Below, one piece after another: positions 27,136-35,515 of a stretch of DNA of 64,000 nt. Position 1 is the first letter of the stretch, and every line of letters begins with the position of its first letter. The stretch comes from Bacillaceae bacterium (lineage in GTDB: Bacteria; Bacillota; Bacilli; Bacillales; Alkalibacillaceae), in the NCBI GenBank assembly GCA_017656265.1, contig JACDOD010000002.1, forward strand, positions 216,810-280,809, read 5' to 3'. Below the pieces are notes generated by a model, which was not told where the DNA came from, did not search any database, and worked only from the letters and a program-made list of their open reading frames with translations. The translations under genes and the position numbers were made by a program.

Positions 27136-28802
27136 GTAACTTTTATGATCAGGAAGCGGTACTGCTAAGAATTTTAAAGGATAAACTGGATCCTGAGTTG
27201 TACGAATATGCGGTCCAGGAACTGGAAACGTTTTATGACAAATGCTACGAAGAATTTGACCCCCGGGCGGTGCACACCGATCGGGAAGGACAGCCAAAGC
27301 TGATCAAATACAACCGCTTTGGTGACGATGTATCGGAAATCTGGGTGAATGAAGGCTATAAAAAGACGGTTGAAGATACGTACAATGCGGGAATTGTGGG
27401 GTATGTCCATAAACCGATTCCCGAACTGGGCCGGAAAGGGAATTATTTGTACAGCTATGCCCAGGGGTACTTACTCTCACAGGTGGAACCTGGCTTTTAT
27501 TGCCCTGTAACCTTGACCATGGCCGTGGCATACTTAATCGATCATTTTGCCGATAATGAATTGCGGGAAACCTTCCTCCCCCATGTGCTTTCCACTGGCG
27601 AAGTGGAGCTTTATGAAGGGGCGACCTTTTTAACGGAGCGTCAGGGCGGATCTGACGTAGGGGCCAATGAGGTGAAGGCTGTCCAGGATGGTGATGGATG
27701 CCGTCTGTACGGGGAAAAATATTTTGCCTCCAATGCCGGGCAATGTGGAGTGGCAGCGGTTCTCGCCCGGATAGAGGGCAGTGAGCCGGGGACAAAAGGA
27801 CTGAGCCTCTTTTTGGTTCCATGGCGGAAAGAAGACGGCTCCATTAATGACATTCAGGTGCGCCGGCTGAAGGATAAACTCGGCGTTCGGGCTGTTCCGT
27901 CAGCGGAAATTGTGTTTGAAGGATCAAAAGCTTATCTGGTGGGCGATCCGAAAAAAGGGTTTTACTACATGATGGAGGCCCTGAACTTATCCAGGGTCTG
28001 TAACGCCATTGCTTCCGTCGGCATCATGAAGCGGGCCTTGAAGGAAGCTCACGAGTATGCGGACTGGCGGGAAGCATTTGGAAATAAAATTTTACAATAT
28101 CCAATGGTCAAGGAAACCCTGACAAATCTGCAGGCCCGTTATGAAATTCAGCTCTCTGCCCTATATGAGCTGATTGAAATTTTTGACCAGGTAATGAACG
28201 ATCGGGACAGTGTGACAGATGAACAAGTGGCCATGAACCGTTTGCTGATTGCTTTATTAAAAGCAAGAACAGCAGATGAAGCGATAGACTTTTCCCATGA
28301 AGCCATTGAAATACACGGGGGCAATGGCTATATTGAAGATTTTGTCACTCCCCGGCTGCTGCGTGATGCCCAGGTGCTGACCGTCTGGGAAGGAACCGCC
28401 AACATACTCGGGCTGGAAGTGCTTCGCCTGATTAAAAAATATCAGGTCCACGAGCTCTTTTCCAAAAAAATCCATCAGATGCTTGATGGCTGCACCATCG
28501 ATCAAACCTGGCTCCAGCCGATTCAAAAGAAAATGAAAAAATTGCAGAAAGCCCTTCAGTTTTTACAGGGTCAAGACGAAGATGCCCAGACTTATCATGC
28601 CAAACGCCTGGCCAATATGATGACGGACATTTATTTAGCTGCCCATGCCATCGAACGGATTGAAACGGAGCGGGATGAAACCATTGCAAAATTAATGATT
28701 GATCATTTACTTGGCGACTACGGATTAGATGAAGAAATGCTCCCGGTTAAAAAATTTGCGGAAATTATGAAACCAGAATTAAAATCATTCGTAAATTCAT
28801 AA
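27132..28802 (+). CDS. acyl-CoA dehydrogenase (AidB-like subgroup)
   Basis: 556 residues, longer than ordinary acyl-CoA dehydrogenases (about 380) because of extra N- and C-terminal helical parts, as in the AidB-like branch. FAD-domain motifs: EGATFLTERQGGSDVGAN, EALNLSRVCNAIASVG and IEIHGGNGYIEDFVTPRLLRDAQVLTVWEGTANI split over the usual positions. Works with the ligase upstream: activate an acid, then introduce a double bond with FAD. ATG 27132 overlaps the ligase stop. Confidence 0.9.
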   Translation: MSNFYDQEAVLLRILKDKLDPELYEYAVQELETFYDKCYEEFDPRAVHTDREGQPKLIKYNRFGDDVSEIWVNEGYKKTVEDTYNAGIVGYVHKPIPELGRKGNYLYSYAQGYLLSQVEPGFYCPVTLTMAVAYLIDHFADNELRETFLPHVLSTGEVELYEGATFLTERQGGSDVGANEVKAVQDGDGCRLYGEKYFASNAGQCGVAAVLARIEGSEPGTKGLSLFLVPWRKEDGSINDIQVRRLKDKLGVRAVPSAEIVFEGSKAYLVGDPKKGFYYMMEALNLSRVCNAIASVGIMKRALKEAHEYADWREAFGNKILQYPMVKETLTNLQARYEIQLSALYELIEIFDQVMNDRDSVTDEQVAMNRLLIALLKARTADEAIDFSHEAIEIHGGNGYIEDFVTPRLLRDAQVLTVWEGTANILGLEVLRLIKKYQVHELFSKKIHQMLDGCTIDQTWLQPIQKKMKKLQKALQFLQGQDEDAQTYHAKRLANMMTDIYLAAHAIERIETERDETIAKLMIDHLLGDYGLDEEMLPVKKFAEIMKPELKSFVNS

Positions 28803-28811
28803 CGAATGATG

Positions 28812-28817
28812 TATAAT
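28812..28817 (+). promoter_or_regulatory. -10 box for the riboswitch transcript
   Basis: TATAAT at 28812-28817 with a weak TTCGTA -35 (18-base spacer, inside the end of the dehydrogenase gene), about 40 bases before the aptamer. Confidence 0.5.
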
Positions 28818-28851
28818 AAAAACTGGAAAACAGAATGATATTCTTCTCTTC

Positions 28852-28972
28852 TAAAGGGGAGTAGCTGGACAATAAAGTCGTCACTACGAGAGATATTCCT
28901 CTCCGGCTTTATTGGCAACGATAAGTTGTTAGCGAGACCTTTACGTGCGGAATGCGTAAAGGTCTTTTTTAT
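28852..28972 (+). promoter_or_regulatory. yybP-ykoY manganese riboswitch
   Basis: Aptamer hallmarks in order: AAAGGGGAGTAGC, GTCGTCACTACGAGAG, CTCTCCGGCTTTATTGGCAA, then GCGAGACCTTTAC leading into a terminator (28937-28970). Matches the Mn2+-sensing yybP-ykoY class; Mn2+ binding should prevent the terminator and switch on the TerC gene at 29304. Confidence 0.95.
28937..28970 (+). terminator. riboswitch expression-platform terminator
   Basis: Stem GACCTTTACG / CGTAAAGGTC followed by TTTTTT; the 5' arm overlaps the riboswitch 3' strand. Confidence 0.9.
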
Positions 28973-28974
28973 GG

Positions 28975-29006
28975 GCCTTTACCGCATGCGTGGTAAAGGC
29001 TTTTTT
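28975..29006 (+). terminator. second terminator in tandem with the riboswitch terminator
   Basis: Stem GCCTTTACC / GGTAAAGGC with TTTTTT, starting 5 bases after the first T run. Its arms could also pair with those of the first hairpin. Confidence 0.8.
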
Positions 29007-29303
29007 AATGGCTAAAAATGGAACAGATTGCAAAAGATAAGGGCAGCAACCGATTATGGACAATCGGTGATTACCCCCTATTCCGATCTATTAGCAATAG
29101 TGAGGTTTGGTACATCGCTTTTAGTATTTTGGGCTTATTTATTAGCAACATACACATTATGAGCAATCTGGGTCCATGTTTGGCCGTCATCACACTTTTA
29201 TTAGCAAGATGATTGCAAATGTAAAAACAACACCTCTCAGTCAAAAAGCAGACTCGATATGAACGATGCCGTATCACATATTTAAACAAGGGAGTTGAAT
29301 GAA
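29007..29303. other. long leader between riboswitch and TerC gene
   Basis: About 300 bases transcribed before the TerC gene. A frame from about 29045 to 29160 reads VITPYSDLLAIVRFGTS then LLVFWAYLLATYTL, a hydrophobic helix-like peptide ending at a TGA, but with no ribosome binding site; it may be a membrane-gene remnant. Another frame (29018-29212) has equally weak support. Neither is called. Confidence 0.4.
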
Positions 29304-30080
29304 ATGGATTGGGGATTATTAATGGAATATGGATGGGTACTTCTTGTCTTAGTCGGACTGGAGGGAATATTGGCAGCGGACAATGCGCTGGTACTCGCCA
29401 TCATGGTGAAGCACCTTCCAGAAGACAAACGGAAAAAAGCTTTATTTTATGGACTGTTTGGTGCCCTGCTTTTGCGTCTTGGGTCTTTATTTATTATCTC
29501 ATTCCTGGTTGATGTATGGCAGGTTCAGGCGATTGGTGCGCTCTATCTTCTGTATATTGCCATCAATTACTTAATGAAAAAATATGTGCGTAAAGAAGAT
29601 CATCATAAGAGCAAAAAGCCACAAAAAGCTCCATCTGGATTCTGGGCGACGGTAGCAAAAGTCGAATTCGCGGACCTTGCATTTGCGGTGGATTCCATCC
29701 TTGCAGCTGTAGCACTGGCTGTAGCCTTGCCGGCAACCCCACTTCCTACAATTGGGGGCATGGATGGGGGACAATTCCTGGTTGTCTTTGCAGGTGGAAT
29801 GATTGGTGTCATTATCATGAGATTTGCTGCCAATCTGTTTGTGAATCTGTTACAAAGCAGGCCAGGACTAGAAACGGCTGCCTTTTTAATTGTCGGATGG
29901 GTTGGTGTGAAACTGGCTGTCATCACGCTGGCGCATCCTGACATTGGACTCATTTCTGAACACTTTGCCCATTCTACTGCCTGGAAATTGATATTCTATG
30001 CAGTATTGGTGGGGATTGCAGCAGCTGGATGGTTTTTGTCATCACCAGGGCGAAAACACGAAAGAGAAAATGCGATATAA
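29304..30080 (+). CDS. TerC-family manganese exporter (YkoY/MeeY-like)
   Basis: 258 residues, about 7 spans. TerC features: EGILAADNALVLAIMVKHL (first acidic helix) and EFADLAFAVDSILAAVALA (second acidic helix), with loops containing RKEDHHKSKK. B. subtilis relatives under the same riboswitch export Mn2+ to metalate secreted proteins. ATG 29304 lies 9 bases after AAGGGAG; TTG 29295 would be 3 bases away. Controlled by the Mn2+ riboswitch at 28852. Confidence 0.92.
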   Translation: MDWGLLMEYGWVLLVLVGLEGILAADNALVLAIMVKHLPEDKRKKALFYGLFGALLLRLGSLFIISFLVDVWQVQAIGALYLLYIAINYLMKKYVRKEDHHKSKKPQKAPSGFWATVAKVEFADLAFAVDSILAAVALAVALPATPLPTIGGMDGGQFLVVFAGGMIGVIIMRFAANLFVNLLQSRPGLETAAFLIVGWVGVKLAVITLAHPDIGLISEHFAHSTAWKLIFYAVLVGIAAAGWFLSSPGRKHERENAI

Positions 30081-30158
30081 ATTTCACAGGAAGATCAATT
30101 CTATGATAGGATTACACCATTTTTTGTAGAATAATGTATATACGAAGGAGGAAATCGT

Positions 30159-30590
30159 ATGGGAAAAACATTTATTGTACCAGTAGATGGATCTGAACAT
30201 TCTATAAAAGCTTTGAAATATGCATTGAGCATAGCTGAAGAAACCAAGTCAGGCATATTGCTTGTAAATGTCCAGCCGAGCTATCAAAACGTTCATTACG
30301 TAAAACGTTTTATAAAAGAGAACCAGCTTGCAGAGTATCGGGAAATGATGGCAAATGAAGTATTCGAAAAGATGGATCCATATATAAAAGATACTGAAGT
30401 CAATGTAGATAAGAAAATGTTAATCGGGCTTCCAGAAAAAGAAATTCTCAAACTTGCCGAGGAGATCACCGATTGTCATGGTATTATTATGGGGTCCCGC
30501 GGTATGGGAATGATGAAAAGCAAGGTGCTTGGAAGTGTGAGTTACAGCGTGCTCCATGAAGCAACCTGTCCGGTTACAGTTGTTCCATAA
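30159..30590 (+). CDS. universal stress protein (UspA family)
   Basis: 143 residues, single Usp domain. N-terminal FIVPVDGSEHSIKALKYAL and ATP-binding GSRGMGMMKSKVLGSVSYSV (G-2x-G-9x-G(S/T)) are intact, so it should bind ATP. ATG 30159 follows GAAGGAGG. Own terminator downstream; may share transcripts with the TerC gene 78 bases upstream. Confidence 0.93.
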   Translation: MGKTFIVPVDGSEHSIKALKYALSIAEETKSGILLVNVQPSYQNVHYVKRFIKENQLAEYREMMANEVFEKMDPYIKDTEVNVDKKMLIGLPEKEILKLAEEITDCHGIIMGSRGMGMMKSKVLGSVSYSVLHEATCPVTVVP

Positions 30591-30608
30591 TAATTCTACG
30601 TGTGATGG

Positions 30609-30643
30609 CTGACCTGAAACACTCTATGCAGGTCAGCTTTTTT
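30609..30643 (+). terminator. terminator after the usp gene
   Basis: GCTGACCTG / CAGGTCAGC with a T run. Confidence 0.88.
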
Positions 30644-30755
30644 GTATCTTTATGTGCTATAAAGTCAAGAAGTTTGACAAAAAGCGATGGATGCAAGAAA
30701 CTTTTGTCAATTTTTATGCGTCATACTAAGTAAATCAAAAGAGAGGGGTATCGTT

Positions 30756-31229
30756 ATGATTAAATTACGTGAGAAGTACAAAAAGCGGCCCATTCGATTT
30801 CTTGACCTCTGGGAACATAAAGGGTGGAGGATGAAAGTCTATGGAATCTCCTATGGTGGAGACTTGCCGCGTAAAGAGTTGATTCCCAAAGCGAAAGAGC
30901 TGGCGGCTCAACATTTGCCGGTTCCGGCAGTAACTGATAATCGTTATGGTGTTGGTTTTATAGGTGTACACGATGGAGAAGGGGCAAGTTTTATATTCAT
31001 TGATTGGTGGACAAATGAAAACGAGCTAATTCACCATGTATATGTAGCACCGCACGAAACGCCCGATCAATTTGAATATTTTAATAGTAAAGGGTTAATC
31101 GCCTGCTGCTGGGATTTGAAAGTGATGTGTTTTGAGAGGGATAGCTGGGTAAAAACCATACTCAACAATCCTAAAGGTAGTCCTGATATTGAAGAATATC
31201 TGCAGCAGCGATTAAACGAAGATGTTTGA
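30756..31229 (+). CDS. conserved hypothetical protein
   Basis: 157 residues, soluble. Opens MIKLREKYKKRPIRFLDLWE, followed by GWRMKVYGISYGG; later GVGFIGVHDGEG and FIFIDWWTNENELIHHVYV. The Trp-rich pattern recurs in uncharacterised bacterial proteins, but I cannot assign a function. ATG 30756 follows GAGAGGGGT; the longer frame from 30687 has no site. Confidence 0.7.
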   Translation: MIKLREKYKKRPIRFLDLWEHKGWRMKVYGISYGGDLPRKELIPKAKELAAQHLPVPAVTDNRYGVGFIGVHDGEGASFIFIDWWTNENELIHHVYVAPHETPDQFEYFNSKGLIACCWDLKVMCFERDSWVKTILNNPKGSPDIEEYLQQRLNEDV

Positions 31230-31287
31230 TTAACGGGATGGTAAGAGAGTTGCAAGGGTCAATAGAGTGGTTAAGGGATGATGAGTG

Positions 31288-31428
31288 GTGACCAAACTCC
31301 ATATGATAGATGGTCCGGGGAGCGGGAAAACTTTTATAGCTGAAATGCTATTGCAACATTTGTAGATTCCAATGTATGGCATCGAGAAATTTTTCTCTCA
31401 TATAGGCGAAAAAAGCAGATTAAACCAA
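31288..31428 (+). pseudogene. remnant of a P-loop kinase-like gene (topology modulation type)
   Basis: GTG at 31288 starts TKLHMIDGPGSGKTFIAEML, a clear Walker A, but a TAG at 31363-31365 interrupts; the same frame continues IPMYGIEKFFSHIGEKSRL to a TAG at 31426-31428 and then nothing. Intact relatives are around 170 residues. A dead 5' fragment. Confidence 0.6.
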
Positions 31429-31442
31429 TAGTCCAGTGGATT

Positions 31443-31628
31443 TTATTGCTCCCCCAATTCATGATCCCTTTGACATGGTTCCGTAACCTCATCTAACCTT
31501 CTCTCAATGCGGTGCAGTTGCTTTTGCAGGTTCGAAATTGAGCGGAAAAGCCAGATAATTAGTGCTACAGCGATAATAAAAGACCCAAAAAACAGCAGTT
31601 GAAATAGAACATCGATTAGATTAGTCAT
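31443..31628 (-). CDS. small membrane protein (DUF4083-like)
   Basis: 61 residues: one transmembrane helix (about 6-30), then a coiled-coil cytoplasmic tail ISNLQKQLHRIERRLDEVTE. Same design as the small DUF4083-type Bacillus proteins. ATG 31628 follows GGGAGG; an earlier frame start at 31664 lacks one. Confidence 0.6.
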   Translation of the reverse strand: MTNLIDVLFQLLFFGSFIIAVALIIWLFRSISNLQKQLHRIERRLDEVTEPCQRDHELGEQ

Positions 31629-31718
31629 TTCTGCCAGCCTCCCTGGAAATAGTATACTATACATTTAAACACAGCTGAATATAGTTTGCTTGTTTACACG
31701 GTGAAAGGAGATACGTAG

Positions 31719-32183
31719 ATGAATTACATTCAACAAATGAGAACATACATTGGCCATGATGTACTTTTTACAGTAGGATGCGGGGCGATCATAGAAAAAG
31801 ATAACTCCATCCTGCTGCAGCATCGGATGGATGAGGATAACTGGTGTGTTCCCGGTGGTGTCATGGAAATCGGAGAAAGCTTTGAAGAAGCCGTTAAACG
31901 GGAGACTTTCGAGGAAACCGGGATTGAAATCATAGACTTCGAACTGTTCGGGATCTATTCAGGGGAAAAATGTTTTGTCGAATACCCAAATAAAGATCAA
32001 GTTTACAGCGTGCAGATTATTTTTAAGGTGTTAAACTACAAAGGTGAACTGAAACAGCAAGGTCCAGAAGCAAGAGAGCATCGGTTTTTTACCAGCACTG
32101 AACTGCCAAAAAACTTAAACCCCCGTCAGCAGAAGTTTATCCAGGACTGGGCAAGAGGTGCTGACATTCCCATTGTGGATTAA
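31719..32183 (+). CDS. Nudix hydrolase
   Basis: 154 residues. Nudix box GGVMEIGESFEEAVKRETFE followed by ETGI fits GX5EX7REUXEEXGU, so a Mg2+-dependent pyrophosphohydrolase on a nucleotide-type substrate, not identifiable here. ATG 31719 follows GAAAGGAGAT. Seventeen bases separate it from the alpha/beta hydrolase gene; likely an operon. Confidence 0.88.
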   Translation: MNYIQQMRTYIGHDVLFTVGCGAIIEKDNSILLQHRMDEDNWCVPGGVMEIGESFEEAVKRETFEETGIEIIDFELFGIYSGEKCFVEYPNKDQVYSVQIIFKVLNYKGELKQQGPEAREHRFFTSTELPKNLNPRQQKFIQDWARGADIPIVD

Positions 32184-32200
32184 ATGGTTGAGGTGAAAAC

Positions 32201-33046
32201 ATGAAATTAACCGTAAGAGATGGAGTTCAATTATACGTGGAACGAAGCGGCAGAGGGATTCCGTGCGTATATCTGCATGGAGGGCCGGGGTACTGGAGCA
32301 AATCCTTTCAAGTAACGGCCGGCAGTATTTTGGAAGAACACCTGGATATGATTTACCTCGATCAAAGGGGCTGCGGACGATCGGATCAGGACCCTAATGA
32401 AGATTACGCCTTAAAAAAACTTGTGGAAGATCTTGAGGATATCAGGCAGCAGCTTCATATCGATGAATGGATCGTTATGGGACATTCCTTTGGTGGAATT
32501 CTGGCTGTAGCGTATGCGCATCAATATCCGGAATATACAAAAGGGGTTATTTTATTCAATGCCACGTTAAACATGATGGATTCAATAAAACATCAGATCC
32601 AGAAGGGACTCCAGACACTAAAGCAGCCTTCTGCGGAACTATCAGGTGATCATATTGAACAATTGACAGCCTTATTCAATCGCGTGTTAGAGGAGCTTCG
32701 GAAACATAAAGCTTATGATACATTTCAATTCATGAAACCGGAAAATAAAAAACTGTTAGAACGTATTGACCAGTCATTGGATATGAAGCCTTCCTTTCAA
32801 ACATATGTTTTTTCATCAGACGAATATTTTCAGGACTTCACCCTATTAACTAGAGAAATAGAAAAACCGGTTTTAGTGATCACCGGAGAACATGATCACG
32901 CAATAGGCCCTGAGCATTATCAAAGCTTTCAATTCCCCTGTGTTCAAATAAAGAAAATGAACGGTGCACACCATCCATACCTGGAAAACCAGCAGGAATT
33001 GAAAGAGAGTATAGCGGATTTCATGAAGAACTTCTATGTAAGATAA
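32201..33046 (+). CDS. alpha/beta hydrolase (proline iminopeptidase-like)
   Basis: 281 residues. Oxyanion motif HGGPG (26-30), DQRGCGRS, nucleophile elbow GHSFGG (Ser96) and C-terminal GEHDHAIGP (Asp) and GAHHPYLE (His) complete the triad. HGGPG and DQRGCGRS are typical of the proline iminopeptidase branch, but the substrate may differ. ATG 32201 follows GGTTGAGGTG. Likely co-transcribed with the Nudix gene. Confidence 0.88.
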   Translation: MKLTVRDGVQLYVERSGRGIPCVYLHGGPGYWSKSFQVTAGSILEEHLDMIYLDQRGCGRSDQDPNEDYALKKLVEDLEDIRQQLHIDEWIVMGHSFGGILAVAYAHQYPEYTKGVILFNATLNMMDSIKHQIQKGLQTLKQPSAELSGDHIEQLTALFNRVLEELRKHKAYDTFQFMKPENKKLLERIDQSLDMKPSFQTYVFSSDEYFQDFTLLTREIEKPVLVITGEHDHAIGPEHYQSFQFPCVQIKKMNGAHHPYLENQQELKESIADFMKNFYVR

Positions 33047-33110
33047 ATAATAAGGTTTCCACCAGAAACCTGGTGAAAGCAAAAGGCAATGGTAACCGGA
33101 GGGATGTTTT

Positions 33111-33626
33111 ATGGTAAATGAATCGGGAATAATTAAACTCCGCAAAACTAAAATTGAGGACCTGGATTTTGTCTGCCATCTGGAGTCTCTGAAAGAAAAT
33201 TCGCAGTTTATCATTCCCTGGACAAAGGAAAAGCATAAGCAGGCTCTGGAAAATGAGGACATTCTCCATTTAATGATCGAAGAAAAAATCACTAATAAAG
33301 CAGCAGGGTATATCATATTAGCCGGGTTAAAAAATGAAAATAAAAGTATTGAATTAGTAAGAATAACCATTCATGAAAAAGGGAGGGGGTATGGGAAAGA
33401 ATCTTTTAAATTAATCAAAGAATGGGTGTTTGATCATATAAAAGCAAACCGTCTCTGGCTGGATGTCAAAACAAATAATATCCGGGCAATCAACCTTTAT
33501 AAACAGCAGGGATTTCGATTAGAAGGCACATTAAGGGAATGCCTAAAGAGTGATGAGGGGTATGAGTCCCTCCATGTGATGTCGCTTTTGAAAAAGGAGT
33601 ATGATAAGTTATTCAAATGTAGTTAA
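33111..33626 (+). CDS. GNAT-family N-acetyltransferase
   Basis: 171 residues. Motif A IHEKGRGYGKESF and motif B NIRAINLYKQQGFRLEGTLRE place it in the GNAT/RimJ-L-like group. Acceptor unknown. ATG 33111 follows CCGGAGGGATG. Small gaps on both sides suggest an operon with the adjacent hydrolase and Nudix genes. Confidence 0.85.
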   Translation: MVNESGIIKLRKTKIEDLDFVCHLESLKENSQFIIPWTKEKHKQALENEDILHLMIEEKITNKAAGYIILAGLKNENKSIELVRITIHEKGRGYGKESFKLIKEWVFDHIKANRLWLDVKTNNIRAINLYKQQGFRLEGTLRECLKSDEGYESLHVMSLLKKEYDKLFKCS

Positions 33627-33650
33627 AGCAGTTCAGAAGGGGAATCTAAT

Positions 33651-34160
33651 GTGGTTAAAAATGCGAAAAACTTTCACAGAGCTTTTGGTGTGTATGGAAT
33701 TTGTGAACATGAAGGCCGTCTGCTAGTCATAAAGAAAAATACCGGTCCTTATATCAACCGATTTGATTTGCTGGGTGGGAGTCTAAAAGAGGGTGAGAGC
33801 TTGCTTCAAGCCCTTAAAAGAGAATTCCACGAAGAGACAGGCTTTGAGATTGAAGTACTTAGCAACGCTGGCACGGTGGATTTTATACTGCCCTGGAAGT
33901 GGCGTAGCTTTACCCATGTTCATCATATTGCAGTATTTTATCACGTAAAAATTACTGGCGGTCAGTTCCATGAACCAGAGCGATTTGATGGCCAGGATTC
34001 TCTGGGTTCTCTATGGATAAATGACGGAGATGTCACAGGTGAAACTGCTTCTCCACTTGTACTGAAGGCATTTGAATGGACCAAAATAGGAATATTAGGC
34101 ATGGAAACTGTTACATATGATACATGGGAGATAAAGATGAATGGAAAATGGACCACTTAA
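33651..34160 (+). CDS. Nudix hydrolase
   Basis: 169 residues. Nudix box GGSLKEGESLLQALKREFHE followed by ETGF is complete. C-terminal half has HVHHIAVFYHV and TYDTWEIKMNGKW. GTG 33651 follows AGAAGGGG. Different from the Nudix gene at 31719 in sequence. A broken copy of its 3' end lies at 38062-38188. Confidence 0.87.
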   Translation: MVKNAKNFHRAFGVYGICEHEGRLLVIKKNTGPYINRFDLLGGSLKEGESLLQALKREFHEETGFEIEVLSNAGTVDFILPWKWRSFTHVHHIAVFYHVKITGGQFHEPERFDGQDSLGSLWINDGDVTGETASPLVLKAFEWTKIGILGMETVTYDTWEIKMNGKWTT

Positions 34161-34225
34161 AGATGTTAATATTTCATTGAATCCGAAAAACTAAAGCCTG
34201 TCTCAGTATTCTTCGTGCAACTCAT

Positions 34226-34672
34226 TTAATATCGATCTCTGTCCAGGCGCTTCTTCAACCCTTCTTTTAGAACTTCGGAAAAATTTATTTTTTCTTCTTT
34301 CGCAAGATCATTTAGCCATTTAGGAATGGTAAGTGTCTTTTTCACAGCTCTTGTATTCAGTTCTTTTCTGACATCACGCATCTGAACGAAAACTAAAATG
34401 TATGCACCTGTTTCTCCTTCTTCTAAGTAGTTTTCCATTTTTAACTTACTTAGCGCAGATGGTTCGGGAATGGAAATCTGCGATTGTTCCATTTCGTAAA
34501 GATGTAGTCCTAAAGCTTCCTGAGCTTTTTTATAGGCATCATCCTCGTTTTCTCCATGAGTTGTACAACCTGGAAGATCAGGGAAGGTGACTCCAATTCC
34601 AGGCTCATCATCGTAATGAAAAATGGCGGGATAAATATGAAGGTCTTTTTGGTAAATTTCTTTGTTTTCCAT
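34226..34672 (-). CDS. hicB: HicB-type antitoxin
   Basis: 148 residues. N-terminal partial RNase-H-like HicB fold: YPAIFHYDDEPGIGVTFPDL then PGCTTHGENEDDAYKKAQEA; C-terminal ribbon-helix-helix-like part KKTLTIPKWLNDLAKEEKIN for DNA binding. Neutralises HicA and represses the operon. ATG 34672 follows GGAGG by 7 bases. Lies 28 bases after hicA, toxin-first order. Confidence 0.9.
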   Translation of the reverse strand: MENKEIYQKDLHIYPAIFHYDDEPGIGVTFPDLPGCTTHGENEDDAYKKAQEALGLHLYEMEQSQISIPEPSALSKLKMENYLEEGETGAYILVFVQMRDVRKELNTRAVKKTLTIPKWLNDLAKEEKINFSEVLKEGLKKRLDRDRY

Positions 34673-34700
34673 GTACAATCCTCCTCTCCGTGTTGGTTTG

Positions 34701-34907
34701 CTAAAAATCTAAAATCTTCACGCCAGCTTGTTTTTCAATGCTCTTAATCGTTCCTTTTTTCAAAGTTTTAACAGGATGGGGAATGGTCACAGTTCCTGTC
34801 TTTATTGGGTGCTTAAATTGATAATGGCTACCCTTAGTGCGGCATATATACCAGCCGTCTGTTTGAATGATTTCAATTACTTCTCGCGACGATTTTGGCA
34901 TTAACAT
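34701..34907 (-). CDS. hicA: HicA-type mRNA interferase toxin
   Basis: About 68 residues (66 if ATG 34901 is used). Double-stranded-RNA-binding-like fold with the catalytic His in KGSHYQFKHP and the conserved IPHPVKTLKKGTIKSIEKQAG tail split around it. Cleaves mRNA when HicB is lost. The longer frame to 35093 is rejected: AAGGATTGTG precedes 34907. Confidence 0.88.
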   Translation of the reverse strand: MLMPKSSREVIEIIQTDGWYICRTKGSHYQFKHPIKTGTVTIPHPVKTLKKGTIKSIEKQAGVKILDF

Positions 34908-34928
34908 CACAATCCTTATCACATAATG

Positions 34929-34957
34929 ATTATAACACGTATAAAACACGTATTGAA
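34929..34957 (-). promoter_or_regulatory. hicAB promoter with direct-repeat operator
   Basis: On the minus strand: TTCAAT (-35), 17-base spacer, TATAAT (-10, plus-strand 34929-34934). Two direct repeats ACACGTAT (34935-34942 and 34946-34953) fill the spacer, 11 bases apart, a likely HicB operator. Confidence 0.6.
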
Positions 34958-35098
34958 CGCATTTTTGCAAAGGAATTAATTGAGGTGCGATATAATTGAC
35001 AAAATAAGGGTATCTCCTTGGGACTTTGTTCAAGTAGTAGTGAAATGGATGGGTTTTTGATTTGAGGGGTGAAGTTTGATAAGTGGGAACCATCGAGC

Positions 35099-35222
35099 CT
35101 AATCCAGTTCAAGCAAATCAAGATGAAAAATACTTCCTTAACGGGTATGGACAGGCGTGGGATATGCGGAGAAGTAATCGTTTCTTCCTCTTTGCCGTAT
35201 ACTCGTACAGGTCATATTTGAT
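35099..35222 (-). pseudogene. decayed 3' fragment of a Uma2-type gene
   Basis: Matches the 3' end of the Uma2 gene at 51693: CTAATCCAGTTCAAGCAAAT, ACGGGTATGGACAGGC and GTTTCTTCCTCTTTGCCGTA align in order with scattered changes. No frame survives. Downstream to 35390, fragments such as HIEILPSYKQKGYVEE hint at a GNAT remnant on the plus strand. Confidence 0.8.
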
Positions 35223-35470
35223 TACATGATTACTGATCATGGAACAGATATTGGATATTTATCAGTAGACTTTCTCCCGGAATAAATCTTTGTGCGTCAT
35301 ATAGAGATCTTGCCTTCCTATAAGCAAAAAGGGTACGTGGAAGAAGGAAAGGGAATGCCTCATCAGGCAAAATGATGATAATTGATTATTAAATATGAAA
35401 ATATAATTTTTGTAAGATGAAGTTTTTTTACTAGGTGCTAATCAATCAAGCATCTGTTTAGTTTAACATA

Positions 35471-35482
35471 TTATGGTAAAAT
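35471..35482 (+). promoter_or_regulatory. extended -10 promoter kept in front of a pseudogene
   Basis: TTATGGTAAAAT, identical to the box before the intact paralogue (44293-44304). Confidence 0.5.
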
Positions 35483-35515
35483 ATATTTGGATAGGCTGTT
35501 GGGCTCGAAGTAATT

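Noticed and set aside
29018..29212. 64-codon frame between riboswitch and TerC gene
   Set aside because: No ribosome binding site; an alternative frame looks more protein-like, so neither is safe.
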